A stretch of DNA of 64,000 nucleotides, taken from contig AZWL01000011.1 of the NCBI GenBank assembly GCA_000514715.1, forward strand, positions 162,506-226,505. Reading direction: 5' to 3'. A program made the translations under genes and the position numbers. How positions within the stretch are numbered: position 1 is the first letter of the stretch; each line of letters begins with the position of its first letter. Under the pieces are notes generated by a model. The model was given only the letters and a program-made list of their open reading frames with translations, ran no database searches and was not told the origin of the DNA. This document shows, piece by piece, positions 36,855 through 47,092 of the stretch. The DNA is from Streptomyces sp. CNH099. GTDB lineage: Bacteria > Actinomycetota > Actinomycetes > Streptomycetales > Streptomycetaceae.

Positions 36855-37652
36855 TCAGGCGGCCGAGACGTTCCGCTCGTAGACCAGGCGGAGGCCGATC
36901 AGCGTCAGCCACGGCTCGTGTTCGTCGATCACCGAGGAGTCGGCCAGCATCATCGGCGCCAGCCCGCCGGTCGCGATGACGGTGACGTCGTCCGGGTCGT
37001 CCGCCAGCTCCGCCGCCATCCGGTTGACGACCCCGTCGACCTGCCCCGCGAACCCGTAGAGGATGCCGGACTGCATCGCCTCGACGGTGTTCTTGCCGAT
37101 CACCGCGCGCGGCCGGGCCAGCTCGATCTTGCGCAGCTGCGCACCGCGCACCCCCAGCGCCTCCGTGGAGATCTCGATGCCCGGCGCGATGACCCCGCCG
37201 ACGTACTCGCCGCGCTCGCTGACCGCGTCGAACGTCGTCGCCGTTCCGAAGTCGACGACGACGGCCGGGCCGCCGTACAGCTCGGCCGCCGCCAGGGCGT
37301 TGATGATCCGGTCGGCGCCGACCTCCTTGGGGTTGTCCATCAGCACCGGCACGCCGGTCTTCACGCCGGGCTCGACGAGCACGGAGGGCACGTCGCCGTA
37401 GTAGCGGCGGGTGACCTCGCGCAGCTCGTGCAGTACGGAGGGGACGGTGGAGCAGACGGCGATGCCGTTGATACCGTCGCCCAGCTCCTCGCCGAGCAGG
37501 GGGTGCATGCCCATCAGGCCCTGCAGCAGCACCGCCAGCTCGTCGGCGGTGCGGCGCGCGTCGGTGGAGATGCGCCAGTGCTCGACGATCTCCTCGCCGT
37601 CGAAGAGGCCGAGGACGGTGTGGGTGTTCCCGACGTCGATGGTGAGGAGCAT
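36855..37652 (-). CDS. coaX: Type III pantothenate kinase CoaX
   Basis: A 265-residue ASKHA-fold kinase that phosphorylates pantothenate, the first step to CoA. The phosphate loop DVGNTHTVLG is at 6-15. GADRIINA binds pantothenate and VVVDFGTATTFD contains the catalytic Asp. The ATG at 37652 abuts the nadC stop codon. It is last in the operon DUF2520-panC-nadB-nadC-coaX. Confidence 0.96.
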   Translation of the reverse strand: MLLTIDVGNTHTVLGLFDGEEIVEHWRISTDARRTADELAVLLQGLMGMHPLLGEELGDGINGIAVCSTVPSVLHELREVTRRYYGDVPSVLVEPGVKTGVPVLMDNPKEVGADRIINALAAAELYGGPAVVVDFGTATTFDAVSERGEYVGGVIAPGIEISTEALGVRGAQLRKIELARPRAVIGKNTVEAMQSGILYGFAGQVDGVVNRMAAELADDPDDVTVIATGGLAPMMLADSSVIDEHEPWLTLIGLRLVYERNVSAA

Positions 37653-38705
37653 CTAGCCGTCGCCCTCCTCACGGAGGTCGAGGCCGATGTCGAGGACGGG
37701 CGTGGAGTGCGTGAGCGCTCCTACGGCCAGGTAGTCGACGCCCGTTTCGGCGTACACGCGCGCGTTCTCCAGCGTCAGCCGCCCGGAGGACTCCAGCCGG
37801 GCGCGGCCGTCGACCAGCGCCACCGCCTCCTCGGTCTCGACGGGCGTGAAGTTGTCCAGCAGGATCAGGTCCGCGCCCGCGTCGACCGCCTCCCGCACCT
37901 GGTGCAGGGTGTCCGCCTCCACCTCCACGTCCAGGTCCGGGAACTCGGCCCGGACGAGCCGGAACGCCTCCGCCAGACCGCCCGCCGCGACCACGTGGTT
38001 GTCCTTGACCAGCGCCGCGTCCGACAGCGACATGCGGTGGTTGACGCCACCGCCGCAGCGCACCGCGTACTTCTCCAGCGCCCGCAGGCCGGGCGTCGTC
38101 TTGCGGGTGTCGCGGACCTTCGCGCCGGTGCCGTCGAGGACGTCGGCCCAGGCGCGGGTGGCGGTGGCGATGCCGGAGAGGCGGCAGAGGAGGTTGAGCG
38201 CGCTGCGCTCGGCGGTGAGCAGGTCGCGCGTGCGGGTACGGACCGTCAGCAGCGGCTGTCCGGCCGCGACCCGGTCGCCGTCCTCGGCGTGCCGCTCGAC
38301 CTCCATGTCGTCGGTGCAGACGACGGACAGCACCGCCTCGGCGACGCGCAGGCCGGCGACGACGCCGGCCTCGCGGGCGGTGAAGTCGCCGGTGGCGACG
38401 GCGTCTTCGGGGACGGTGGCGACGGTCGTCACGTCCACGCCGTGGTCGAGGTCCTCCTCGACGGCGAGGTGGGCGACGTCCTCCACGTACACGGGGTCGA
38501 GGCCGGCATCGGCGAGGAGCTGGGCGAGACCGGGGTCGAGGCCGCACTCCAGGGGGTCGTGGCCGTACTCCCCCTCGGCACCGCCGGCCGCACCGCCCGC
38601 CCCGCAGCCGCAGGCGTCGCCGCAGCCGCCGGCGTCCGGTCCGCCGAGGGGCAGGAGCGTCAGCTCCACGGGCTGGGGTCGGTGGGGCTCTGGGGTGCTG
38701 CTCAC
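37653..38705 (-). CDS. nadC: Nicotinate-nucleotide pyrophosphorylase NadC
   Basis: A 350-residue quinolinate phosphoribosyltransferase making NaMN. The family core starts near residue 60. Catalytic and ligand residues lie in VRDTRKTTPGLRALEKYAVRCGGGVNHR and LVKDNHVVAAGG. The N-terminus has a Cys/Gly-rich insert (GGCGDACGCGAGG, about 30-42) not needed for catalysis. The GTG start overlaps the nadB stop (GTGA). Confidence 0.96.
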   Translation of the reverse strand: MSSTPEPHRPQPVELTLLPLGGPDAGGCGDACGCGAGGAAGGAEGEYGHDPLECGLDPGLAQLLADAGLDPVYVEDVAHLAVEEDLDHGVDVTTVATVPEDAVATGDFTAREAGVVAGLRVAEAVLSVVCTDDMEVERHAEDGDRVAAGQPLLTVRTRTRDLLTAERSALNLLCRLSGIATATRAWADVLDGTGAKVRDTRKTTPGLRALEKYAVRCGGGVNHRMSLSDAALVKDNHVVAAGGLAEAFRLVRAEFPDLDVEVEADTLHQVREAVDAGADLILLDNFTPVETEEAVALVDGRARLESSGRLTLENARVYAETGVDYLAVGALTHSTPVLDIGLDLREEGDG

Positions 38706-40456
38706 GGGGTCTCCCGGTGGAAGGCGGTGCCGGCCGTGGTCCGGACGGCGAGTGCGGGGTCGGGGGCTTCTGGGCGTACGGGGTCGGGGGCGAGGGTGAC
38801 GCGGAAGTGGCGGGCCCAGCGGGCGTCGTCCCGGTCGGCGTGGTCCTCGCGCCAGTGGGAGCCGCGCGTCTCGGTGCGGCGCGAGGCGCACTCGACGAGG
38901 ACCCGGGCGACGAGGAGGAGGTTCGTGGCCTCCCAGGTCTCCACGCACGGCGCCGCGGCGGCGGGCCGCGCGGCGTCCCGTACCGCGCGCAGCTCCGCGG
39001 CGGCGCCGGCGAGGCTGGCGGCGGAGCGGAGGACGCCGGCGCCGGCGGTCATCGCACGCTGGATCTCCGCGCGGGCGCCGGGCGGGAGGAGCGGGATCTC
39101 CAGCGGCGGGCCGTCCTTCGCCGGCGCCGGGACCGGGTTCTCCGGTGCGGCCGCGGCCGCGTCGCCCGCCGCGGTGTCCGAGCCGTCGTCCGGCCCGTTG
39201 TCCGGCCCGTCGTCCGCCGCGATGTCCGCGGCGATGCGCTCGGCGAAGACCAGGCCCTCCAGCAGCGAGTTGGACGCCAGCCGGTTCGCCCCGTGCACCC
39301 CCGTGCAGGCCACCTCGCCGCAGGCGTACAGCCCAGGGACGCCCGTCCGCCCGCGCGGGTCCGTGACGACGCCGCCGGAGGCGTAATGGGCCGCGGGGGC
39401 GACGGGGACGAGGTCGTGGACCGGGTCGAAGCCGTGGGCGCGGCAGGCCGCGAAGATCGTGGGGAAGCGCTGCTTCCACATCTCCGCGCCGAAGTGCCGC
39501 CCGTCGAGGTACATGTGGTCGGCGCCGCGCTCGCGCATGCGCTGCATGATGCCCTTCGCCACGATGTCGCGCGGCGCCAGCTCCGCCATCTCGTGCCGCC
39601 CCACCATGAACCGCACGCCGTCCGCGTCGACGAGGTGGGCGCCCTCGCCCCGTACCGCCTCGGAGACCAGCGGCTGCTGGCCCCGCGCGGCCGCGCCCAG
39701 GAACATCACCGTCGGGTGGAACTGCACGAACTCCAGGTCCGACACCTCCGCCCCGGCGCGCAGCGCGAGCGCGACGCCGTCGCCGGTGGAGACCGCCGGG
39801 TTGGTGGTCGCGGAGAAGACCTGGCCCATGCCGCCGGTGGCGAGCACCACCGCGGGGGCGTGCACGGCGCCCACGCCGTCGCGCGCGCCCTCGCCCATCA
39901 CGTGCAGCGTGACGCCGGCGGCACGCCCTTCCGCGTCCTTGAGCAGATCGAGTACGAGCGCGTGCTCGACGGTCTCGATGCCCGCCGCACGCACCGCCTC
40001 GACCAGCGCGCGGGAGACCTCCGCGCCGGTCGCGTCGCCGCCCGCGTGGGCGATGCGGCGGCGCCGGTGGCCGCCCTCGCGGGTCAGCTCGACGGCGCCG
40101 GTGGCGGGGTCGGTGTCGAAGGCGGCGCCGGTGGCGATGAGGCGGCGTACGGCGGCGGGGCCCTCGGTGACGAGGGTGCGCACGGCGTCCTCGTCGCAGA
40201 GCCCGGCGCCGGCGACGAGGGTGTCGGCGAGGTGCTGCGCGGGGCTGTCGCCGTCGCCGAGGGCGGCGGCGATGCCGCCCTGGGCCCAGCGGGTGGAGCC
40301 GTCGTCGAGGCTGGCCTTGGTGACGACGGCGACCCTGCGGCCCGCCTCGGCGCAGCGCAGCGCGGCGGTGAGGCCGGCCACGCCGGAGCCGACCACGACG
40401 ACGTCGGTGTCCAACACCCAGCCGGGGGCGGGGGCGGTGAGCCGTATCGCGGTCAC
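38702..40456 (-). CDS. nadB: L-aspartate oxidase NadB
   Basis: A 584-residue flavoenzyme oxidising aspartate to iminoaspartate. The FAD-binding motif [10 protein letters not shown] is near residues 21-30. [27 protein letters not shown] and [18 protein letters not shown] are typical of the family. The GTG at 40456 overlaps the panC stop. NadA, the next enzyme, is not in the window and must be elsewhere. An Asp/Gly/Pro-rich insertion lies near residues 408-440. Confidence 0.96.
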   Translation of the reverse strand: MTAIRLTAPAPGWVLDTDVVVVGSGVAGLTAALRCAEAGRRVAVVTKASLDDGSTRWAQGGIAAALGDGDSPAQHLADTLVAGAGLCDEDAVRTLVTEGPAAVRRLIATGAAFDTDPATGAVELTREGGHRRRRIAHAGGDATGAEVSRALVEAVRAAGIETVEHALVLDLLKDAEGRAAGVTLHVMGEGARDGVGAVHAPAVVLATGGMGQVFSATTNPAVSTGDGVALALRAGAEVSDLEFVQFHPTVMFLGAAARGQQPLVSEAVRGEGAHLVDADGVRFMVGRHEMAELAPRDIVAKGIMQRMRERGADHMYLDGRHFGAEMWKQRFPTIFAACRAHGFDPVHDLVPVAPAAHYASGGVVTDPRGRTGVPGLYACGEVACTGVHGANRLASNSLLEGLVFAERIAADIAADDGPDNGPDDGSDTAAGDAAAAAPENPVPAPAKDGPPLEIPLLPPGARAEIQRAMTAGAGVLRSAASLAGAAAELRAVRDAARPAAAAPCVETWEATNLLLVARVLVECASRRTETRGSHWREDHADRDDARWARHFRVTLAPDPVRPEAPDPALAVRTTAGTAFHRETP

Positions 40457-41406
40457 GGGGTGCTCCCGAAGGTGAGGCGGATGTTGTCGATGAGGCGGGT
40501 GGCGCCGACCTTGGCGGCGACCGCGAGGACGGCCTCGCCGCGGTACGGGGCGGGTGGCGCGGCGCCGTCGTCCGCCGCTGCCGCCGGGCCGTCCGGCACC
40601 GGCGCGAAGTCCGCCGGGTCCACCAGCGCGACGTAGTCCAGCTCCAGCGGCGGCGTCAGCCCGCCGGCGTCGTGCAGCACCCGCTCCGCCGCCGCCAGCG
40701 CCTCCCGCGGGCCGCCGGACGCGGCGCCCGCCCGGTCGCGCGCCGCGAACAGCGCGCGCGACAGCGCGAGCGCGGTCTCGCGCTCCGGCGCGGAGAGGTA
40801 CACGTTGCGGCTGGACAGTGCGAGCCCGTCCGGTTCGCGCACGGTCGGCACGCCCACGATCCGTACCGGGAAGTCGAGGTCCCGCACCATCCGCGTGATC
40901 AGGGCGAGTTGCTGGGCGTCCTTCTGCCCGTAGAGCGCCACGTCCGGCCGCGTCAGGTGCAGGAGCTTCGCGACGACGGTCAGCACGCCGTCGAAGTGCC
41001 CCGGCCGGAACGTGCCCTCCAGCCGCTCCCCCATCGGCCCGGCGCTGACGCGCACCTGCGGCTCGCCGCCCGGGTAGACCTCGTCGGCGGCGGGCGCGAA
41101 GACGACGTCCGCGCCCTCCTTGCCCGCGAGCAGGACGTCGGCGTCGAGGGTGCGGGGATAGCGGTCGAGGTCCTCGCCGGGGCCGAACTGCAGCGGGTTG
41201 ACGAAGACGGTGACCACGACCTGGCCGTGCGGGCCGACTTCGGCGCGGGCGGCGCGGACGAGCGCGGCGTGGCCCCCGTGGAGGGCGCCCATGGTCATCA
41301 CGACGGCGCGCCGCGGGCGCTCGGGCGCCCCCGGTGGCGCGTGCGCCCCCGGCGGCTCCGGCGGCTCCGGCAGGCGCGCGGCTTCGTGTACGAGCAGAGC
41401 GGTCAT
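40453..41406 (-). CDS. panC: Pantothenate synthetase PanC
   Basis: A 317-residue ligase joining pantoate and beta-alanine. [12 protein letters not shown] is the ATP-binding HIGH-type signature. [39 protein letters not shown] and [11 protein letters not shown] are present. It overlaps nadB by four bases and lies 11 bp after the DUF2520 gene. PanB and PanD are not in the window. Confidence 0.96.
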   Translation of the reverse strand: MTALLVHEAARLPEPPEPPGAHAPPGAPERPRRAVVMTMGALHGGHAALVRAARAEVGPHGQVVVTVFVNPLQFGPGEDLDRYPRTLDADVLLAGKEGADVVFAPAADEVYPGGEPQVRVSAGPMGERLEGTFRPGHFDGVLTVVAKLLHLTRPDVALYGQKDAQQLALITRMVRDLDFPVRIVGVPTVREPDGLALSSRNVYLSAPERETALALSRALFAARDRAGAASGGPREALAAAERVLHDAGGLTPPLELDYVALVDPADFAPVPDGPAAAADDGAAPPAPYRGEAVLAVAAKVGATRLIDNIRLTFGSTP

Positions 41407-41417
41407 CCTCGCCGTCC

Positions 41418-42326
41418 TCAGCGTCTCCCGTCGGCCAGGACCCCGAGCAGGTCCTCGGCCAGCTCCGGCTTGAGCAGCCCGCCCGCGAGCGCGCGGTCCG
41501 CCGTCGCCCGGGCCATCGCGACGTACGCGGGCACGGCCTGCGGCGCGTGCGCGCGCAGCTCCTCGATGTGCGCCGCCACGGTGCCCGCGTCGCCGCGCGC
41601 GACCGGGCCGGTGAGCGCGGCGTCGCCGCTGCGCAGCGCGTTGTCGAGGGCGGCGCCCAGCAGCGGGCCCAGCATCCGGTCGGGGGCGCCGACGCCGGCC
41701 TTGGCCAGCAGCTCCATGGACTGCGCGACGAGCGTGACCAGGTGGTTGGCGCCGATGGCCAGCGCCGCGTGGTACAGCGGCCGGGCCGACTCCTCCACCC
41801 ACTCCGGCTCCCCGCCCATCTCCACGACCAGCGCCTCCGCCGCCGTACGCAGCTCGCCCGGCGCGGTGACGCCGAAGGAGCAGCCGGCGAGCCGCTGCAC
41901 GTCGACGGCGGTGCCGGTGAAGGTCATCGCGGGGTGCAGCGCGAGCGGCAGCCCGCCGGCGCGGGTGGCGGGCTCCAGCACCCCGGCCCCGTACCGGCCG
42001 GAGGTGTGCGCGAGCAGCTGCCCGGGGCGTACGGCGCCGGTGCCCGCCAGGCCCTCGACGAGGCCGGGCAGCACGTCGTCCGGCACGGTCAGCAGCACGA
42101 GGTCGGCGCGGGCCAGCACCTCGGCGGGCTCGGTGACGGGCACGCCGGGCAGCAGGTCGTCCACCCGCCGGCGGGCGCCGTCGGAGACGGCGTGCACGGC
42201 GACGGGGCGGTGGCCCGCCAGCGCGAGCGCGGCGGCGAGCGGCGGGCCGACCCGGCCGGCGCCGACCACGCCGACGGCGAGCCGGGCGGGCTTCTCCTGC
42301 GGCTCGGAGGTGGGGCTGGTGTTCAC
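41418..42326 (-). CDS. Rossmann-like and DUF2520 domain protein
   Basis: A 302-residue dehydrogenase-like protein. An N-terminal NAD(P)-binding fold ([24 protein letters not shown], about residues 15-40) is followed by the helical DUF2520 domain ([12 protein letters not shown], then [19 protein letters not shown]). The GTG at 42326 with GGAAGG five bases upstream is preferred over an ATG at 42373. It heads the panC-nadB-nadC-coaX operon. Its domain layout resembles 6-phosphogluconate-dehydrogenase-like reductases such as ketopantoate reductase, so a pantothenate role is possible but unproven. Confidence 0.88.
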   Translation of the reverse strand: MNTSPTSEPQEKPARLAVGVVGAGRVGPPLAAALALAGHRPVAVHAVSDGARRRVDDLLPGVPVTEPAEVLARADLVLLTVPDDVLPGLVEGLAGTGAVRPGQLLAHTSGRYGAGVLEPATRAGGLPLALHPAMTFTGTAVDVQRLAGCSFGVTAPGELRTAAEALVVEMGGEPEWVEESARPLYHAALAIGANHLVTLVAQSMELLAKAGVGAPDRMLGPLLGAALDNALRSGDAALTGPVARGDAGTVAAHIEELRAHAPQAVPAYVAMARATADRALAGGLLKPELAEDLLGVLADGRR

Positions 42327-42530
42327 GTCGCCTTCCGTTCCAGTCCGCTTCGGGTACCGGACGTACCCGTTCATGGTACTTGCGGCGCGGCGCGGTCCCG
42401 GTGTGTGTCCGAGCACGTTGTACGACCCGGGGGCGGCCCGGGACGACCCGGGAGGGACGACGGGGCGCGGCCGGCCGCCGGGGCGTAAACCGCTGTGCCG
42501 CGGGGACGGCGGCGGGCATGATCGGGGCCC

Positions 42531-43751
42531 ATGACGGACGCGGACGACCTCATGACCCGTAGGCGCGCGACGTGGGCGGCCGCCGGGCGCACCCTCACGC
42601 CCTCCCTCCCCACCATCTCCGCCCGCCTGGCCCGCCTCGCCACCGCCCGGCCCGGCGGCGTCGACCTCGACCAGCAGGTCGACGTCTACGCGGGCGGGAT
42701 CGTCGGCGAGCTGGAGCAGCGCACCGCCGAGCTGCTCGGCTGCGCGGACGCGGCGTTCTTCCCCACCGGCACCATGGCGCAGCAGGTCGCGCTGCGCTGC
42801 TGGGCGGAGCGCACCGGCAGCCGCGTCGTCGCCTCGCACCCGCTCGCCCACCTGGAGGTGCACGAGCGCGCGGCGTACGCGGTCGTCACCGGACTGCGCG
42901 CCGTCCACCCCACGCGCGAGCCCCGGATCGCCACGGCGGCGGAGGTGCGGGCGCTGGGCGAGCCCTTCGGCACGCTGATGCTGGAGCTGCCGATGCGCGA
43001 GCCGGGGTTCGTGCTGCCGGAGTGGGAGGAGCTGGCGGAGGTCGTCGCGGCGGCGCGGGAGCGGGAGGCGGTCGTCCACGTCGACGGCGCCCGGCTGTGG
43101 GAGTGCACGACGCACTTCGGGCGCGGGCTGGCGGAGATCGCGGAGCTCGCGGACAGCGTGTACGTCTCGTTCTACAAGTCGCTGGGCGGGTTGTCCGGGG
43201 CGGCGCTGGCCGGTCCTGCGGAGTTCGTCGAGGAGGCGCGGGCCTGGCGGCACCGGTACGGCGGCCAGCTGTTCCAGCAGTGGCCGGCGGCGCTGGCCGC
43301 GCTGGAGGGGCTGCAGCGGGAGCTGCCGCGGCTGCCGTCGTACGTGGTGCACGCGCGCGTGGTCGCGGAGGGGCTGCGGGAGGGGTTCGCGGCGGCGGGG
43401 GTGCCGTTCTTCCGGGTGCATCCGCGGGTGCCGCACACGCACCAGTTCCAGGTCTGGCTGCCGTACGGGGCGGAGGCGCTGATGGACGCGGGGACGGCGC
43501 TGGCGGCGGAGACGGGGACGTGTCTGTTCCGCACGTGGACGGAGCCGGGCGACCCCCCGGGGCTGTCGGTGACCGAGGTCACGGTGACGGAACCCGGGCT
43601 GGCGTGGACGGCGGCGGACGTGGCGGCGGAGGCGGCGGCGCTGGTGGAGCGGGTGGCGGGGGCGGGGGCGGGGGCGGGTGCCGCTGCTCCGGGCGCCGCT
43701 GCCTCGGATGCCGCCGGCCCGGGTGCCGCCGGCCCGGTGCCGTCCGGCTGA
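42531..43751 (+). CDS. Threonine aldolase / beta-eliminating lyase family protein
   Basis: A 406-residue PLP enzyme of fold type I. The cofactor Lys lies in [11 protein letters not shown], Asp in [11 protein letters not shown], and an early [15 protein letters not shown] segment fits the family. Substrate is probably a beta-hydroxy amino acid such as L-threonine, but low-specificity relatives are common. The C-terminus ends in an Ala/Gly/Pro tail. It is transcribed away from the cofactor operon across 204 bp. Confidence 0.85.
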   Translation: MTDADDLMTRRRATWAAAGRTLTPSLPTISARLARLATARPGGVDLDQQVDVYAGGIVGELEQRTAELLGCADAAFFPTGTMAQQVALRCWAERTGSRVVASHPLAHLEVHERAAYAVVTGLRAVHPTREPRIATAAEVRALGEPFGTLMLELPMREPGFVLPEWEELAEVVAAAREREAVVHVDGARLWECTTHFGRGLAEIAELADSVYVSFYKSLGGLSGAALAGPAEFVEEARAWRHRYGGQLFQQWPAALAALEGLQRELPRLPSYVVHARVVAEGLREGFAAAGVPFFRVHPRVPHTHQFQVWLPYGAEALMDAGTALAAETGTCLFRTWTEPGDPPGLSVTEVTVTEPGLAWTAADVAAEAAALVERVAGAGAGAGAAAPGAAASDAAGPGAAGPVPSG

Positions 43752-43860
43752 CCGGGGACCCGGTTCGGGCCCGCCGTTGCGGGCTTCGTCCACCTGCGCG
43801 GCGGCGGACACGGGACCGCGGGCTCCCGCGGTGTCAGTGCCGTACCCGACCATGGGGTCC

Positions 43861-44949
43861 ATGAGCGTGACCCTCGACATCACCGGCCTCGCCGCCGAGC
43901 GGATCGGCTTCGCGCCGTCCCCGCTCGCCGAGCTGGGCGCCGTGCTGCACGCGCTCGCCTCACCCGCGCACCACCCGGGGGCGGAGGGCTGGACGACGGC
44001 GACCGCCGCCGCGCTCGACCCCGGGCTCGCGGACCGGCTGAGCGAGGCGGAGTTCCTGTGGAGCGCCGGGCGGGCCGACATCCTGCTCCCCGCCGCGCCC
44101 GGCGCCACCCTCGCCGAGGAGCTGGACGCGCTCGACGGGATACCGGACGACGACTTCGTCACCGCCGCGTTCGAGATCGTCTGCAACCCGACGTACCAGC
44201 ACGGCAACCCGTCCCCGCTCACCGACCCGGTGAGCCGCCGCCTGACCGTCGAGCGCGCGGCCGCCCGCGGCCCGCGGCAGGCGGCGTTCGCCGAGCGGAT
44301 GCTCGCCGACCCCGACGGGCTGCGGGTCTGGCTCCGCCGGCTGTTCGAGGACTGCGCGGAGGCCTTCTTCGACGACACGTGGGAGCGGGTCCGGCACTCC
44401 CTGGCCGCCGACGCCCGGCACAAGACGGACCTGCTGCGGCGCAAGGGCCTCCGGGTCGCGCTGGCGGACGTGTCCGGGGCGCTGCGGCTGGACGAGGGCG
44501 CGGACGGCTCGGTGCGGATCGTCGCCGACAAGCTGACCAGCGGCGGGGCCGTCGCGCGGGAGAGCGTGACGTTCCTCCCGACGGCGTTCGGCTGGCCGCA
44601 CCTGCTCGTGGTGTACGCGCCGGGCTGGCGGCCGGTCGTCCAGTACCCCGTACCGTCGCCGGACCTGCCCCGGGCCCCGGCGCTGGAGACGCTGCAGCTG
44701 CGGCTGGAGGCGCTGGCCCACCCGGTGCGGCTGCGGCTGTGCCGCACGATCTCGCGGACGCCGACGACGACGGGCGAGCTGGCCGCCGTGCACCGGCTGA
44801 CGGCGCCGGAGGTGTCGCGGCACCTGGCGGTGCTGAAGAAGGCGGGGCTGGTCGTCACGCGGCGCCGCGGGCGGTACGTGCAGTACGAGCTGTCGCTGCC
44901 GGACGTCGCCCGGCTGGGCGGGTCGCTGCTGGAGGGCCTGCTGCGCTGA
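43861..44949 (+). CDS. ArsR-type regulator with DUF5937-like N-terminal domain
   Basis: About 362 residues from ATG 43861 (a second ATG is at 43852). The first 260 residues (MSVTLDITGLAAERIGFAPSPLAELG and beyond) match the domain that precedes ArsR helices in many Streptomyces regulators. The last 85 hold a winged helix (LEALAHPVRLRLCRTISRTPTTTGELAAVHRLTAPEVSRHLAVLKKAGL). No metal-site cysteines are evident. Its target is not apparent. Confidence 0.82.
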   Translation: MSVTLDITGLAAERIGFAPSPLAELGAVLHALASPAHHPGAEGWTTATAAALDPGLADRLSEAEFLWSAGRADILLPAAPGATLAEELDALDGIPDDDFVTAAFEIVCNPTYQHGNPSPLTDPVSRRLTVERAAARGPRQAAFAERMLADPDGLRVWLRRLFEDCAEAFFDDTWERVRHSLAADARHKTDLLRRKGLRVALADVSGALRLDEGADGSVRIVADKLTSGGAVARESVTFLPTAFGWPHLLVVYAPGWRPVVQYPVPSPDLPRAPALETLQLRLEALAHPVRLRLCRTISRTPTTTGELAAVHRLTAPEVSRHLAVLKKAGLVVTRRRGRYVQYELSLPDVARLGGSLLEGLLR

Positions 44950-45001
44950 GCGCCGCGCGCCGAGCCGAAGGGCGCGTGCCGCGCCGAGGGGCCCGCCGCC
45001 G

Positions 45002-45676
45002 TCAGCTCCCGGCCCGTACCAGACCCGTCTCGTACGCCAGGACCACCGCCTGCACCCTGTCCCGCAGCTCCAGCTTCGTGAGGATCCGCCCCACATGCGT
45101 CTTCACCGTCGCCTCCGACAGCACCAGCCGCTCCGCGATCTCCCCGTTCGACAGCCCCTGCGCGATCAGCAGCAGCACCTCGCGCTCCCGGTCCGTCAGC
45201 CGCTTCAGCTCCGGGTGCGCCCGCTCGCCCGCGGGCGCGGGCATCACGGCGGTGAACCGGTCGATCAGCCGCCGTGTCGTGCTCGGCGCGACGACCGCGT
45301 CGCCGCTGTGCACGGCCCGGATGGCGCTCAGCAGGTCACCGGGCGGCACGTCCTTGAGCATGAAGCCCGACGCCCCGGCCTGCAGCGCGGAGAACGCGTA
45401 CTCGTCGAGGTCGAAGGTGGTCAGGATCAGCACCTTCGGCGGCGTCTCCGCCGGCTTGTCCGCGCAGATGCGCCGCGTCGCCTCGACGCCGTCGAGGCGC
45501 GGCATACGCACGTCCATCAGGACGACGTCCACCTTCGTGACGTCGAGGAGCTGCAGCGCCTCGTCGCCGTCCCCCGCCTCCGCGACGACGTCCATGTCGG
45601 GCTGGGCGGCCAGCACCATCCGGAAGCCGGTGCGCAGCAGCGCCTGGTCGTCCACGAGCATGACCCGGATCGTCAC
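45002..45676 (-). CDS. NarL-family response regulator
   Basis: A 224-residue regulator: receiver domain with DDQ (9-11) and phospho-Asp in VVLMDVRMP, then a LuxR-type HTH (LTDREREVLLLIAQGLSNGEIAERLVLSEATVKTHV). GTG start at 45676 with GGTAGGA six bases upstream. It is downstream of its cognate kinase by 95 bp on the same strand. Confidence 0.93.
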   Translation of the reverse strand: MTIRVMLVDDQALLRTGFRMVLAAQPDMDVVAEAGDGDEALQLLDVTKVDVVLMDVRMPRLDGVEATRRICADKPAETPPKVLILTTFDLDEYAFSALQAGASGFMLKDVPPGDLLSAIRAVHSGDAVVAPSTTRRLIDRFTAVMPAPAGERAHPELKRLTDREREVLLLIAQGLSNGEIAERLVLSEATVKTHVGRILTKLELRDRVQAVVLAYETGLVRAGS

Positions 45677-45771
45677 GTGCGTCCTACCTTCTCTCTCGCC
45701 AGGGCGGCCCGGGTCGCCCCGGGTCGCCCCCTGTCCCGCGCCCGACGGCAAGCCGCCCACCGGGCAGTCCG

Positions 45772-47016
45772 TCAGGCGGCCGTCTTCAGCGGCAGCACCG
45801 CCCGTACCCGGAAGCCGCCGCCCGGCCGCGGCCCCGCGTCCAGCTCGCCGCCGGTCATGCCCACGCGCTCGCGCATGCCGATGAGCCCGTGGCCCTGGCC
45901 GTCGGCGCCGCCCTCCTCGTACAGCTCGGGCAGCGACCCGCGGCCGTCGTCCTCGACCAGCACCTCCAGCTCGCCGTCCGCGTACGTCAGCCGCACCGTG
46001 GCGCCCGCCTCCGGCCCGCCGTGCTTGCGGGTGTTGGTCAGGGCCTCCTGCACGATGCGGTACGCCGCCAGCTCTATGCTGCTCGGCAGCTCCCGCGGCG
46101 AGCCCGCCACCTCGAACGCGACGGTGAGCCCCGCGCCGCGCACCTGCTCGACCAGCTCCGCCAGCTGCTCCACGCCGGGCTGCGGCACGTACTCGCCGCC
46201 CGCGCCCGGGTCGCCGGTGCGCAGCACTCCGAGCAGCCGGCGCATCTCGGCCAGCGCCTGCCGGCCGGTGCCGGAGATGGTGGTCAGCGCCTCCTTGGCC
46301 TGCTGCGGCGCGCTGTCCAGCACGTACGCGGCGCCGTCGGCCTGCACGACCATGACGGACACGTTGTGCGCCACGACGTCGTGCAGCTCGCGGGCTATCC
46401 GTGCGCGCTCCGCCGCGACCGCGATCCGCGACTGCGTCTCCCGCTCCCGCTCCAGCCGGGCGGCCCGTTCCTCCAGCTGCGCGTAGTAGGCGCGGCGGGT
46501 GCGCAGCGAGTCGCCGAGCACCCAGGCGAGCAGGAACGGGACGGTCAGAAAGGCGAACTCGACGACCTGCTGGGGGACGCTTCCGCTGCTGCTCTCCCAC
46601 CGCACCTGGTTGATCGCGGGCGCGACGGCGGCGCCGACGAGCGCCAGCCGCGACGCCCAGGGCACGTCGCCGGCCGCGACGGTGAAGATGACGACGAGCA
46701 TGGCGAAGTTCGCCGGGCCCGGCGCCGAGTCCAGCACGACCTGCGCGAGGCCGAGCGCGCCGGCGACGAGCAGCATCCGCTCGGGGTGGCGGCGGCGCAG
46801 CGCGACGACGAGGGCGAAGCCGACGCCGACGGCCAGCGCGATCGTCTTCTCGACGTCGGTCTCGGGGGCGTTCGGGTTGTTGTCGCTCGGCGCGTCTACG
46901 GTGATCAGCCAGCCAGCGGTCATCACGACGAGGCAGACAGCCCAGAAGCTGTCGACCAGCGTCGGATGCCGGCGGAGGAAGTCGTAGACACGTTGCACGT
47001 CACCCAGCGTAGGCAA
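45772..47016 (-). CDS. Sensor histidine kinase (HisKA_3 type)
   Basis: A 414-residue kinase with about four to five membrane helices (residues 20-165), a coiled segment (AYYAQLEERAARLERERETQ), and the HisKA_3 His in RIARELHDVVAHNVSVMVVQADGA. HATPase follows (EALTNTRKHGG, GHGLIGMRERVGMTGG). It partners with the regulator at 45002. The stimulus is unknown. Confidence 0.93.
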   Translation of the reverse strand: MPTLGDVQRVYDFLRRHPTLVDSFWAVCLVVMTAGWLITVDAPSDNNPNAPETDVEKTIALAVGVGFALVVALRRRHPERMLLVAGALGLAQVVLDSAPGPANFAMLVVIFTVAAGDVPWASRLALVGAAVAPAINQVRWESSSGSVPQQVVEFAFLTVPFLLAWVLGDSLRTRRAYYAQLEERAARLERERETQSRIAVAAERARIARELHDVVAHNVSVMVVQADGAAYVLDSAPQQAKEALTTISGTGRQALAEMRRLLGVLRTGDPGAGGEYVPQPGVEQLAELVEQVRGAGLTVAFEVAGSPRELPSSIELAAYRIVQEALTNTRKHGGPEAGATVRLTYADGELEVLVEDDGRGSLPELYEEGGADGQGHGLIGMRERVGMTGGELDAGPRPGGGFRVRAVLPLKTAA

Positions 47017-47092
47017 GCGCGCGTAGCCGGGAGTCAGTCCGCGGGGCGATCCCTGGCCGATGCATCTACTCCACAGGGTGGAGGATGCGCCT

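Noticed and set aside
41418..44858. 1146-codon minus-strand frame through the aldolase and ArsR genes
   Set aside because: Only the part from 42326 down to 41418 has family similarity. The remainder is antisense to two supported genes.
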